Of a DNA stretch of 64,000 nt, positions 21,837-32,873 are shown piece after piece (within the stretch, counting starts at the first letter, position 1; each line of letters begins with the position of its first letter). The position numbers and the translations under genes are program-made. Under the pieces are notes generated by a model. The model worked only from the letters and a program-made list of their open reading frames with translations. It was not told the origin of the DNA and made no database searches. Origin of the DNA: Neonectria sp. B-13 (lineage: Eukaryota > Ascomycota > Sordariomycetes > Hypocreales > Nectriaceae); contig NOKP01000016.1 of the NCBI GenBank assembly GCA_002682825.1, positions 1,453,660 through 1,517,659 on the forward strand, written 5' to 3'.

Positions 21837-22784
21837 ATGAGACTGGTCAAAATCAACAACAGCGACGTCATCGCCGACTGTGAAAATGGTCCGTCCTCGA
21901 AGTTCAACACCTGCTTCCACTCCATCGACGAGATTGACCTCCCACGCCCATCCGAGGCCCCGTACTCTTTTACTTGCTGGCTCCCCTTGATCCTTCGGAC
22001 GCGAAACCTCGATGCTGCGGCAGTGCAAACAGTCCACCTTTCCCCGTCGCAGACTAAGCTCCTCGTCGATGCTGCAGCCGGATCCATCATCACGGGCGAG
22101 CTGAATCGTGCATACGAGGAGGACATCCGGGAAGAGGTTGTTCCAGCGTTGTCGGCCCTTCGCTTTCCGGCCGAGGGCCTCTTTATGCGCTTGGATGGGT
22201 GTTCGCCCAAAGATGGAAGACGTAGAGTGCCCGGTCGCCTGTCACTGCACTCCATCGACGACATCCTCTTGTGTTTGACAACGTCGCAGAGGGCGCGAAA
22301 CGACATGTTGAAGAGCCTCGAGGCTGGTGCTACAACATCCAACGTTACTTTTCTACCGTTCAATGACCGCATGGGAAGTAAGCGCGAGTATCGAGTATAC
22401 TGCTCACCTGGAAAAGGAGCCATCACTGCAGTTAGTCAATATTGCTGGCACAAACCATGGGCTTTTTCCAGCCTACAATCCGCAGAAGTGTCCTTGATGG
22501 TGGACAGCATTTGGGAAGGGATCACAGGGATTCACCAACAAATTCTCCGCGACTTGTATCCAAATGACGAGCTGGACAACCTGCTGCTGAAACAAGGCTA
22601 CTCGTTCGATGTGTTCTACGACGAGGATAGAGGAACTTCGGAGCTCGTTGAGCTGAATGTTTTTGGTGCAAGGAGTGGGTGCGGATCTTGCCTGTTTCAC
22701 TGGATTCAGGACTTGGCTTTGCTCTACGGCAACGAGCAGGAAGTCGAGTTTAGAGTTACATGGTGGGAGCAGAACTGTACTTAA
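21837..22784 (+). CDS. CDC123/D123-family protein (ATP-grasp-like eIF2 assembly factor homologue)
   Basis: A single-exon gene of 315 residues. The D123 family signature is clear in the C-terminal half: SKREYRVYCSPGKGAITAVS, QYCWHKPWAF, GYSFDVFYDEDRG and LVELNVFGARSGCGSCLFHW. The N-terminal half has FHSIDEIDLP and GLFMRLDGCSPKDGRRR, equivalent to the family's FvRLssrSPKDa motif. In the family, CDC123 uses an ATP-grasp fold to help assemble the eIF2 translation complex. This copy is shorter and more divergent than housekeeping CDC123, and it lies in an accessory setting, so it may be a paralogue with another role. The methyltransferase-like gene follows on the same strand 199 nt later. Confidence 0.88.
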   Translation: MRLVKINNSDVIADCENGPSSKFNTCFHSIDEIDLPRPSEAPYSFTCWLPLILRTRNLDAAAVQTVHLSPSQTKLLVDAAAGSIITGELNRAYEEDIREEVVPALSALRFPAEGLFMRLDGCSPKDGRRRVPGRLSLHSIDDILLCLTTSQRARNDMLKSLEAGATTSNVTFLPFNDRMGSKREYRVYCSPGKGAITAVSQYCWHKPWAFSSLQSAEVSLMVDSIWEGITGIHQQILRDLYPNDELDNLLLKQGYSFDVFYDEDRGTSELVELNVFGARSGCGSCLFHWIQDLALLYGNEQEVEFRVTWWEQNCT

Positions 22785-22983
22785 TTACTTGTACCAACTT
22801 TCGATTGTCTAGACCAAGGGCTGGGTAATTGCTTTCACTTCGAAAGTCGAATTCCCGACCGAGGCGAAAAGCGCCGTGATTGACTGGCGGGCCGGCCGGA
22901 AAGCGGAGTCTTGAATTCTTATAGCTGTGGCGTCGAATTTTCACTCATCCACCTCATCCTAACACAGCCTTCGTTGCAAGATT

Positions 22984-23604
22984 ATGAATCCCCTCACACT
23001 CGATTTAACAGAGGTTCCAATTCGCCACGCGGATTGCTGCCTCAGCCTGTCCTCCAAGCTACTGGAATCCTTGACTACCATCTTCTCCAGCGGCGGGCTT
23101 TCGGTTTCCAGCCATCCGCGAATTGTGCTGTCCATCGGCAGTGGCACAGGATTACTCGAGGCGCTGTTGCTCGCACATTTCCAATCAAAATCAAAAGGCC
23201 CAGACCAAGAGACTTCAAGACATCTTCTCATAGAGGGCGTGGAGGTGCATCAGCTTGGGTCCAGTGCTCCTGCCAACAAATATCTACCTGAGCAAGCCAT
23301 CAACACGGTTCGCGGAACATGGCAGATGTCGTCGAGGCTGCAGGATAACCATGTGTCTGCGTTAATGTTTACATATCCTCGCCAGCCGTCCTTGGTGACT
23401 CAGTATCTGCAGTCTGTTGTCGAGATGAAGCTAGGCATCAGCGTTGTCGTGTGGCTGGGTCCTCTGGCAGACTGGGACGAGTTCGAGCCATGCTTTCGGG
23501 GAAGCAATGAAAACAACGGAGGCGCATTCAGGCTGGCGGAGGTAAAAAGGGGGACTGAAGCTGGGCTGGGTGAATATGAAATGATGGCTGTCTTGAGAAG
23601 ATAG
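22984..23604 (+). CDS. Small class I SAM-dependent methyltransferase-like protein
   Basis: A single-exon gene of 206 residues. Motif I of class I methyltransferases is recognisable as RIVLSIGSGTGLLEALLLAH (about residues 46-65). An acidic residue after the second strand (LLIEGVEVHQ) fits SAM ribose binding. MFTYPRQPSLVTQYLQ could be the region of motif IV and the following helix. Fungal genomes carry many short proteins of this type, largely without known substrate; the usual C-terminal strands are reduced, so catalytic activity is not assured. The preceding CDC123-like gene is on the same strand. Confidence 0.7.
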   Translation: MNPLTLDLTEVPIRHADCCLSLSSKLLESLTTIFSSGGLSVSSHPRIVLSIGSGTGLLEALLLAHFQSKSKGPDQETSRHLLIEGVEVHQLGSSAPANKYLPEQAINTVRGTWQMSSRLQDNHVSALMFTYPRQPSLVTQYLQSVVEMKLGISVVVWLGPLADWDEFEPCFRGSNENNGGAFRLAEVKRGTEAGLGEYEMMAVLRR

Positions 23605-23997
23605 GTATTTCTCTCATTCAAATATGCTATATAATACATTACAAGCCGGACCTTGGCCATCTACACTATGCATGCAAATAGCTGGCTCGGCTCACGGTGA
23701 CTCCCAAAATCTACGCCTGCAATGCGGCTTAGCTGAGCGATAAGCCACTGATTTGGCAGGCCATGATCCAACCCGTCTCGGTGTTGGACATGGTGCTTAT
23801 GTGTAGACTGTAGCGTGGCCAGTCGCGTCCCTCATGTATGGTTCGTAGAAATGGGGTCGTCGTGCGTTGCCCATGATGGTATCTCGTGGTTCCAGCCAGC
23901 AGCTAGGACCATAAACCTCTCCGATTGAACTTCTTCAATTGAGCTACTTACGACGGAGATGGCGATAATTGTTGACGCCTCACATACTGCCACTTGT
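23605..23997. other. Short intergenic stretch between convergent genes
   Basis: No gene seen. It contains the 3' flanks of the methyltransferase-like gene and of the regulator gene on the opposite strand. Confidence 0.5.
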
Positions 23998-25443
23998 TCA
24001 GCCCTGGTCGCTGTTCAGCTCCTCCAGGGGCCACTGCATCGGCTCCTGCCAGAAGCTCCCGAGGTAATCGGCGATGAGATGGATCAGAAATGCGCCGGCA
24101 TCACCAACGATCCAGGATCTGCGACACCGATGAAGCAAGACGCCGTAGTGGGCTAGAACAAGCAGGGCCTCGGGGCGGTGTTTACGCAGCGCGTCAACGA
24201 ACTCGGCCGTCAACAAGATAGGAAAGGCAGTTGCCGCGTGGACGTTGTGGTCGCTGGATAGGTTGGCGTGGATGTTGAAGGCCCATTGCAGGCTGTGTGC
24301 AGCACTCCTACAGGCGGCCACGGTGACTTGGCCTAGATCGGAAGAATCGATGAGCCTGTCGAGTTGTACACACTCGGTGCCTCCCTCGGTTACGGCCGCT
24401 TCGGCCGCTCTGATATGGGCGAGGAACGGGCGTAAGCTCGTCTCGATGTTGATGCGGAACTTGGAGTCGGTGACGGTGCGGACGCCCCGATGTAGATGGA
24501 CGGACTCGAGAAACCTCTCCATGAAGATGTGGTAGGTGGCGCGGTATTCGGAATGAGAGAATGTCTCGTATAGCACATGGACGCTGAGGAGGGAGGCGAA
24601 GACGAAGCGCGGCATATAAGTCTCGTCATAGCTATCGCTGGCGAGGTGGTGGGACTTGCGGTTGAACCACATGAGGGCGCGAGCCTGGAGTTCGGTGGCC
24701 GTGTGTCGATGAGCGACGGCCTCTTCGGGCGAGATGGTGGCAAGGTGGTCGGCGGAAAGGGTGAGGAGCTGATCTAGGGCGTAGGGGGCGTCGTGGGCCC
24801 AGGCGATGGCGATGTCGACGATGGGACGCATCATGCCGAGGCCGAACGGCAGGCCCGTCTGGGCGTGGTGGAGCAAGACGAGGTGTTTGGCGGTGAAGAT
24901 GGCTTCGGGGAGAGGATCCGGAACCGACGAGGATGGGGACGGGAACGAATCGCCGAAGAAGTTGGTCATGGACGGCAGCGTCGGCGGCGTGGCGTCGGCG
25001 AGGATCATGTGCAGCAGCGTGCCGGGCTCTGGAGACTGGGTCGACGACAGCAGCGTCATCGGAGGAGGCGGATGCGGATGCGGATGTGCAGGCACGCCGG
25101 AGCTGGAGCAGCTCTCGGCCGGGCTCTCGGCCGGGCTGTTGGCCCACGCCGGCGCGGGGGGTTGCTGCTGCTGGGTCCGGGACGGCGCCGATACGGGGGC
25201 GGTCGGTGGGTACACGCAGGTCCGCTCGCTGACGGCGCAGTTGCTGCAGGCCGGGCGGGCACTGGCAGCTTCGCCCGCCGACGACGCGGTAGTAGACGCG
25301 GCGGCGTTAAAGCCCATATCGCACTTGATGTGCCGGCGCTTGCATTCCCGGCAGCCGTTGCGCGACTTGCGATGGGCGCGCCGCAGCCTGGGGCCGGAGC
25401 CGGAGCCGAGCCCGGCGTCGTTGGTCTCGGCGGCGGGGGACAT
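23998..25443 (-). CDS. Zn(II)2Cys6 fungal transcription factor
   Basis: A single-exon gene of 481 residues starting at the ATG at 25443. The binuclear zinc cluster is at about residues 26-80: KSRNGCRECKRRHIKCDMGF followed after a low-complexity Ala/Ser insert by RPACSNCAVSERTCVYP. The six cysteines are present, but the loop between the third and fourth is unusually long (about 27 residues, ASTTASSAGEAASAR included). A Pro/Gln/His-rich linker follows, and then a helical middle domain with EAIFTAKHLVLLHHAQTG, like the regulatory half of UPC2/sterol-uptake-control-like regulators. The C-terminus (LLHRCRRSWIVGDAGAFL) matches the same type. It should bind DNA in the nucleus; target genes are unknown, and no obvious partner gene adjoins. 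Confidence 0.9.
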   Translation of the reverse strand: MSPAAETNDAGLGSGSGPRLRRAHRKSRNGCRECKRRHIKCDMGFNAAASTTASSAGEAASARPACSNCAVSERTCVYPPTAPVSAPSRTQQQQPPAPAWANSPAESPAESCSSSGVPAHPHPHPPPPMTLLSSTQSPEPGTLLHMILADATPPTLPSMTNFFGDSFPSPSSSVPDPLPEAIFTAKHLVLLHHAQTGLPFGLGMMRPIVDIAIAWAHDAPYALDQLLTLSADHLATISPEEAVAHRHTATELQARALMWFNRKSHHLASDSYDETYMPRFVFASLLSVHVLYETFSHSEYRATYHIFMERFLESVHLHRGVRTVTDSKFRINIETSLRPFLAHIRAAEAAVTEGGTECVQLDRLIDSSDLGQVTVAACRSAAHSLQWAFNIHANLSSDHNVHAATAFPILLTAEFVDALRKHRPEALLVLAHYGVLLHRCRRSWIVGDAGAFLIHLIADYLGSFWQEPMQWPLEELNSDQG

Positions 25444-27692
25444 TTTGCAAGGGGGGGGCAATCACGATCCAGGGGGAGGTTTCGTCGAGGCGCGTGTCAT
25501 CAGCAGTGGCAAAGGCTGGTCGCCATGGTGGTCTTGCTGATCTCTCGGAGGGGGGCGACGTCTTGGGGTTTCGGAGACGCGGCGGTGATATTTGATGCTC
25601 GGCCAACGCACCGGGGTTTGCTGGCTTGACTCTCGTCGGGAGGACGGTGATTGTCGGTTGATACGATGCAGAAAGCGAAAGCGAAAAGCAAGCAGAGTTC
25701 GGGGCCTTTGCGGTTTGGCGTTTGGGGTCGTCTAGCCTTATTCGTGACGCTGTTAGCCTAGTATTCATCATCAAAACATGAGATCCACGCATCGTCGCTC
25801 TCCCATTGGTGGGCGTTCGGAAGTCGGCATGTCGCTTGGCAGTTGACCTCATCAGTCCAGTTGCCCCTGTGTCACCGGTGTGCCTTGCGCCTCACGCCTT
25901 GCGTCTTTAAAGCATCCCTTTTCCTCGCTCTAGACAAAAGCCACGCCTGTTCCATCCTGCCCTATCCAGAATTAGCAGCGATCCCTGCTGTGTCCACCAC
26001 TTCGGGATGGAATATCCAGGGCAGGGCTGGATGGGTACGTCATCCACCTCCCTGTTCCATGTCTCAGCCCACCTGATTTGTATCGGATGCATCACAACCA
26101 CGTTCTGAATGGTAGCAAGGCCATGAACCCGGAGATTGGGGTCGTGCAAGGCTGATCTGTCGAACGAGAGACGCGCGTCCATCCTCGCGGCGATTCAGCC
26201 TCGTTCACCCCGCCTCATCCGGGCCGTCCCCTGCGAGCCATGACCCAAAGATAGCATGCGCCCACGAGGCCAAGTTGTATAGTGCCAGATCCGTAGCCCG
26301 GGATGCACTCGGTTTTTCGGAAGGTGGACCGCGTTAGGACCACCATATAAACCATCCTAGACGACTCCTAGCCCCAGGTCTTTCATCTACACCTTCACAT
26401 TATGCATAACCGCGTCCCTGTTGATGACAACGTCCCTGAATCACCCCACGGGCACTGGCTAGGCGAGTAAAGCTGCTCCACCCATAAATTCGTCAAAGAA
26501 TCGACTATTGAAGTCAGTATCAAGCTTCGGGCAAAACTTGGAGTCGGGGAGTTGGACGTCTCCATGAGTCCGTCTCTTGCAGCCACCGCGAAATGTTGCC
26601 ATTTCACCAGGTAGACATAGACATAGACATAATCTAGAACTTTAGATAAGCTACAAAGTTTTAGCAATGAGTCCATTCCCATAGCCAGCCAAGCAGCAGT
26701 GGAATTTGGCGAGGACTCACCCAGCGTGCGGATGCACCGGAGATGGAAAGCCCAGACCGGGACCAAATACGCGGATGCTCGGAATTTGCCGAGCTCAACC
26801 TGTTGCTATTTTTGACTTGAACGTGCCTGGGCCTGAATACGCGTATACGAACATCCGGCATTCCGCAGGGCCCCTGTTCAGGCTCTTTCGACGCTCCACT
26901 CGCCCCTCTAGAAGACTTCAGACTGCCTCAATTCAAGCTCCGGGGCTCGTCACCTTTTATAATTCCAAGACTCAAGGAAGTGAAGCTATCTACTAGCGCA
27001 CACTCTGCTCGAGGACCGCGTATAATGCTCATTTGGTGAGTCCGTATATCAATCAGAACGGAGGCAGTGGAGTAGTGACAGATGTCGGTGTTTGGCATGA
27101 TTGGCTACGCCTCGAAGGGCCATCATCGAGCGAGCAATGGAAAACTGAGTTCAGGCCGACCGTTATGTCTAAGAAAGTGTGCCTGGCTGGGACTTTGGGA
27201 CAGCTAAGATGACCTGCTTTTCAGCTAAGGATGATCGTGGGCAGGATCCCTATTCAATTTCAAACTTGTCGCTTGTAGGAAAGCGAGAGCGACGCAGTGC
27301 AAGGATATACTTTCACAAGTCTACACAACCTCATCGCATTGTCAGGTGCTGCTTGAGAAGAGCAACAATAAATCAAGCTTGCTCATAGATAAAGAAACCA
27401 AAATTTCTAGAACCGCTTATCTATAGCAGCTGGTCTCGACAGCAGGTGTGTCACAATAGTTACAGTGAGGGCACAGGTTTAGCAAAAGTGAGCAAACACA
27501 ATGTCATGTCAAATTTCGACGTTAAACGTCTTATATTAGGTTGAAATCCCCGGCAGCACTAGGGGCAGGTACTAAAGCTAAGCTGACATCGACTGACATT
27601 AAGTCTATAGTTGGAATCATCTATAGTTCGGCGTCTATGTACATGATACGCCACAGAAACAAATAGTAACGTGTTTGTATACACTATACATC
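25444..27692. other. Intergenic stretch; no gene detected
   Basis: It includes the 5' flank of the Zn2Cys6 gene and the 3' flank of the FAD oxidase gene. Reading frames up to about 120 codons occur but have no start context, family features or splice structure that would support a gene. Confidence 0.45.
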
Positions 27693-29839
27693 TTAGACTC
27701 GGCAGAGACGGCCGTTCTGGGTGGGGACACCGTCGATCTGGCCGGTGATGTACCACTGGTCGCTGCCAACACCCTGGGCGGCGTAGAAGAGACCGCTGGG
27801 GTCGACCTGGTTCTTGATGTCCAACAGGCGGGCGTACTTGGCGGTGCCGTAGAAGGACTGCTTGAAGTTGGGCTCGGTGACATCCGACTCGGAGGCGTAG
27901 GTGCCGCTGCCGGGGGTGACGTCGCGCCACGGCTTCATCCACTCGTTGGTCAGCAGCTTGCTCTTCTGGGCGATGACGTCCCACGAGCTGCCCTCGTCCC
28001 AGCTGATGACGGAGATGGCGAACATGGCCGCGCCGCGCCACGCGGGGTTGACGGCGTTGTCGGGGTACGGGCCGGGGCCGCCGGTGATGCCGAAGCCGAT
28101 GAGGTTGCCGCCCTTGTCGGAGAGTCCCTTGAGCGCCTGGAAGGTGGCCTCGTACTTGGTCGCGTCGACGAAGTTCTCCTTGGGGAACAGACGGCCGGCG
28201 GTCTTGGAGGTGGTGCCGCCCACGAGCTCGCGGGGGAAGCCGGCCTTCCAAGCAGGGTAGTAGCTGGCGTGCTCAGACTCGGTGACGTCGAAGGTGATGC
28301 CGAGATCAGCCCAGATGGCGAACAGAGGAGCAGTCAGGGTGTGAAGCTCAGCCAGAGTGTGGCCAGGCGCGAACCAGGGCACCAGGGAGAAGGCCAGCGT
28401 GTCGGGGCCGGTGTGCCAGATGTTCCAGTACTCGTAGTTGCCAGCAGCGTTGAAGGTGGGGATGGCCTTCCAGAAAGCGCGGACGGCCAGCCAGAAGGTC
28501 TCGTGGGAGACGGTCGAGCTAGTGCTGAAGGAGAAGCTCATGACAGCGGCCTTGATCTTGGGGAAGGCCTTGACGGTGTACGAGGTCACAACACCGAAGG
28601 TGCTGCCACCTCCACCGCGGAGGGCCCAGAAGAGATCAGTGTTCTGGCTCTCACTAGCAGTGATGAAGCGACCGTCTGGGGTGACGACCTCAATGCTCAG
28701 GATCTATCAAGGGGCAGTGGTTAGTAAACTATATCTTGTTGTAGTATCGTCAGACGGGAAGATGCTTACCTGATCAGCACCCATACCATACAGGGGAGAG
28801 AGAGGCGAGTGGCCACCACCAGCAAGGTAGCCACCAGCATATCCGACACTCATACCCTCACCACCAACAACAGTGACACCATACTGCTCAGCGGCGGTAT
28901 AGACCTCAGCGCCAATGACACCAGCACCGACCTTGATGGCAGTGCCGGAGTACGTGGCAGTCTTGAAGGTCTTGTAGTACTTGATGCTCTTGAAGCGGTG
29001 GGTCCAGATGGAAAGGGCACCGGCACCAACAGAGCGACCGTTGAAGTCGTGGCCAGTGTTCTTGACGACCAGGCGCAGGTTCAGCGCGCGGGCAAAGTTG
29101 ACAGCCAACTGGATATGGGCCACGTTCTGCGCGTCAATGACGTACGAAGGGAAGCCTCCCAGGCCACAGCTACCCGAGGGGTTCTGCGAGGGCTGGCACG
29201 TCAGGCCCTCGTACAGGGGCGACATGACCGAGGTTGGGTCAAGGATGCTGCAAAGAGCGTTAGCTGCATGAGCCCGGGAAAGGAGGCGTGTGACTTACTG
29301 CAGGGAGGAGTTGGTGAACTGGTTGAGCACGGTGGTGCAGCGGGCGGCGTTGTAGGCACCCGAGTCATCGTAGCAGGCCGCGCCGATGGGGACCGTCTTG
29401 ATGAGGTTGCCGCCGGTGACGAGGTTGAGAACCTGCCAGATGATGGTGTTGGGCCACCAGGTATCACCAGGGAAGACCTTACAGCTGGGGCTGGAGGCGG
29501 AACGCTTCCTGGTTGCCTCGCCCTCGTCAAAGTACAAGACAGTGACGTTGGTGAGCTCGAGGTCGGTCAGGTTGGCCAGCGCATCGGTGGTCAACTGGAT
29601 CTTCTCCTCGGGGAGATAGTCCCCTGCAATAACCTCGGAAGGCTCATCCAGGTTGTTCTCAGTGGCGTCTGTAAGACATGTTAGCAGTGTGACCCTCCCT
29701 GGGATACGAGCCCGAGCCAAGCGGCTGGGACTGGGAACTTACCGACTTCCTCGCCATCGACGATGATAGTCTGAGCCACCACGTGGGAGGCCAGGAGGGT
29801 GACAAGACCCCCGACCAAGAGGCGTCGGTTGAGCTGCAT
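27693..29839 (-). CDS. Secreted FAD-linked oxidase of the berberine-bridge-enzyme-like type
   Basis: Four exons on the reverse strand: 29839-29743, 29668-29299, 29247-28770 and 28703-27693, 651 residues. The protein begins with a signal peptide ([20 protein letters not shown], cleavage likely after VVAQ). The FAD-binding PCMH domain shows [20 protein letters not shown] and [13 protein letters not shown], in which the His of GHD is the usual covalent FAD site, then [20 protein letters not shown] and [20 protein letters not shown]. The BBE substrate domain follows, and the C-terminal BBE motif appears as [20 protein letters not shown]. The Cys that forms the second covalent flavin bond in berberine bridge enzyme is not present in [10 protein letters not shown], so a single covalent link is expected. 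Such fungal enzymes oxidise secondary metabolites or sugars; the substrate is not known. No biosynthetic core gene is nearby. Confidence 0.93.
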
Positions 29840-32800
29840 CGCGTCTGCCGTATGAAACAACCCAAGAGAGTGCTTGTGTGTAGCGGGAAAAGAAGGTGGG
29901 AAGCAACACGTAACGGAAGCTTTTTGATTTGCCAACACTAGCCTTGAGGAACCTTTGGTGAGAAAGGATCTACAAAAGGCGGCCGGGGGGATCAGGGACA
30001 GGAGCAGGCGTGATGGGATCAGAGATGAGAGAGGAAACAGCCCGCTACGAGCGTATATAAACTTCCCACGTGGAGTTCGCCCGGGAACCATGGAAGGGAA
30101 CTCGACTCGGCAATTAGCTCGCGAGCTCAATATTCCGTCCGAGGATTCCCCCAGTCCAACAGCAGTTTCAATAGTCTCGGAACCATGGACTCTTTGGACG
30201 TCTGCTAAGCACTATGCCCCCGTCTAGACCTCAGGGCAGAGCAATGCGGTGGAGCAGGACGGCATCGCGGCCTCGCTGCCTCAACCCAAGTCCCAGGCCT
30301 GGCCTTGTCGCAACCCAGGTCGGGTAATTAGTTAATGCTGGGCCATCGTGGCTCGCCTCCCCTTCCACATATGCCGCATCTAGGGCACCCTTGCCAAAGT
30401 TGCCATTGAGAAGGACCCTTGTAGATAGATGTTGGCTCAAGTCGGACCGGGGAGATGACTCGGCGGCTTACAAACGAAGGCAAGATCTCCATGCGCCATT
30501 GCACGCACCATGCGGAATTACTCGTGGTCCTGCATGTGAGCAGTGCCGGCTTCAATAGAACTATTGTTATAACATGCCGCGTCCCCCCTCGCTCTAGCAG
30601 CCTCTCCCCTCCGCAACCCTTCACTAGGGACGGCGTAGTGTTGTTTACCGTCCGCTAGAGGCAGCCGTCGGCCGCTTTCTCGAGTCCTTAGCTGTAAGCT
30701 TATGCCGTGGCGTCCAGTCGCGTCCACGTCGCTTAAAAGCCGCTGTCGGAACCATGGAGCCGGACCTGAAGAAGATTCCGAAGGGCTTACGCTTACGTGC
30801 CTCGAGGGCAACTGCAAGAGGCCTAGTCCGGTCCCCAGGTCGGTTGCCGGGGCTTGCACCCGTGTGATAATAACTCAGGGGTTCTTCAGTCGTCTAGTGT
30901 CTAGTGTCTAGTGCGATGCGAGTCTGCGGTTGGGAGTTAGCACGACCAGCCCGGTGCAGATACTCACCTGCCGCTTCTGCTGGTCCCGAACCTTGGCGGA
31001 TGCCGTGCCTGGTTTGGCCTGAGTAGCGGCGTTCCAGAATCGGCCAACATGACCAGCGCAAGCAAGCAAGCAAGCTGGTGAGATGAAGTGGGGACTGGTG
31101 CCGTCCGGCATGGGAATGCGAATAATTTCCCATGTCGTGAACCTGGCAAATGCCGCAGTCCGCCCAGTCAGCTACCGGCCGGCCGTGGCGCCGTGCCTTT
31201 AGCTGTCTTGACCCGAGCGGAGCCAACTGATTGACCATCTTGCGGGGAACCGATGGGACAAGAAGAAAAAAAAAGGGACGGGACCCTCCCTCTCTATTTT
31301 GCGGGGGGATGATCAGATCTGCGGCGGTCTGGCAATGGATGGACTGCGGGCGGTGGGCTGACAACAGGCATATCATCGACGGGGGACGCTGGGAAGTGAG
31401 ATTTGGCAACCATGTCGCATCTGGATCGTTCGGGCAACAAAAGCAAAGCAAAGCAAATCTCGTTGGCCTCCTCTCCTTTCCCGCCGTGCAAACCCGGTTT
31501 GCAATCGCAGGCCATGCGTACGTATCCTTGTCCCTGCTGGAAGCTTGATCCCCACGCCGTCGCTGCTGCCAGCTAACCGAGACCTTCTGTGACGCTCTGT
31601 GACACTGTGTGGCTTGCTAGGTTGACGCAGGATGCTGTCGGTATGTCAGAAGAATCACCAAAGGGACCAGAGAGTTTGCGCCGCGTGCCAAGACACGAAG
31701 GCTTCGACCAAGGACCTAGCCGCAGCGAGCTAAGTACTCGTCTAGCCCAGACACTCGACCCTCTCACTGGCCCGGCACCCCGGAAGATGCCTCTTTGCCG
31801 GGCGTTGGTCCCCTGAGGCTTTGCCTTAGCCCAGTGCCTAGCGCCGGGGAGCGGATGCTCGCAGCGTGGCTCCGCAGCATCTGTTACATCGCTGCATCGA
31901 TTGCATGCTGCAATCTCGGGCACCGACCGTAAATCTAGGCCCCCAGGGGAGTAAAAAGACTGGCAGACAGACAGACAGACAGACAGACAGGCAGACAGAC
32001 AGACAGACAGACAGGGAGACAAACAGATAGGCAGAAGACAGTTAGAGACGGACAGAAAGAGTCTAGAGCACGCGCCAGCATGGAATCCACGGGACCCAGG
32101 ACGTGCGTGCCGGTGCTAGTAGCGTCTACCTAACGTTTATTCTTTTCTCCCCGCGGAGAGCGCGCATACATAGTACAAAGCCAACCAAGCGTGCGAATCG
32201 AACATCCCTGTGCCGTGGCTCGCTGGTGGCTGACGAGTCAACGACCCTACTCGTGCTCCCGAGCGCCAGACTTCGGCCAAGTTTGCAAACCCAGACCATG
32301 GCTTCGTCGTGGCGGCGAGCTATAGACAAACCAGTCCTTCGGATCCCTTCCGCTGGAAGCAGACAGAAAGCAAAGGGGCTCGGCTCGACTTGGAAACCCG
32401 CCCTGGAACCCTCGTCTAGACTGTTGCCGTATCCAGACGCAGACATCGCCATCCCTTCCCGTAACGGGTCGTGTTCCCAGGAGCTCAGACTCGTCTGCTA
32501 CCAGCTAGCTGAGATGACACCGGTCACACAATCCAAACAAGTGTCGGCCTCTTCGCCCGCTATCGCGTCATGGTTCATAGAACCCGAGCACGGAAAGACG
32601 GGCAGCAAAGTGTACGTGCGCATATATATGAATTCCGTGGCCCACTTCAGGGTTCCTGCTCCGGCTGGCCATTTTGCGAGCAATCTGGGAGGTTACGAAA
32701 CGAGAGAGACACATAACACATCCTGTGTTCTGTTCCCACGTCCTGTCCGCGGGTGCTCTGGGTTGTGTCTTCGCTTTCAGGCCGTCCGTCGCCCTTCCAC

Positions 32801-32873
32801 TCCTTTACCCACCCCCTCGCCTGTTCTCCTTCGTAGGTCTCCGTTCTTTGTCACGAAGGACAAACAAGGCGCA
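29840..32873. other. Long intergenic stretch with a CAGA microsatellite
   Basis: It contains the oxidase promoter, with a TATA-like GTATATAAAC at 30053-30062 about 215 nt from the start, a CAGA-repeat tract at 31963-32025, and the long 5' flank of the rhodopsin-domain gene. Open frames such as 32103-33155 (+) run across the leader, first exon and first intron of that gene and are not genes. Confidence 0.5.
31963..32025. repeat. Tetranucleotide microsatellite (CAGA)n
   Basis: Some fifteen nearly uninterrupted CAGA units with a few substitutions (CAGG, GGGA). A likely length-variable locus. Confidence 0.9.

Noticed and set aside
24793..25629. Forward-strand Gly/Arg-rich frame of 278 codons
   Set aside because: Antisense shadow of a GC-rich Zn2Cys6 coding region.
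31963..32025. CRISPR-like or telomeric array
   Set aside because: A simple CAGA microsatellite without spacers; telomeric TTAGGG arrays are also absent.
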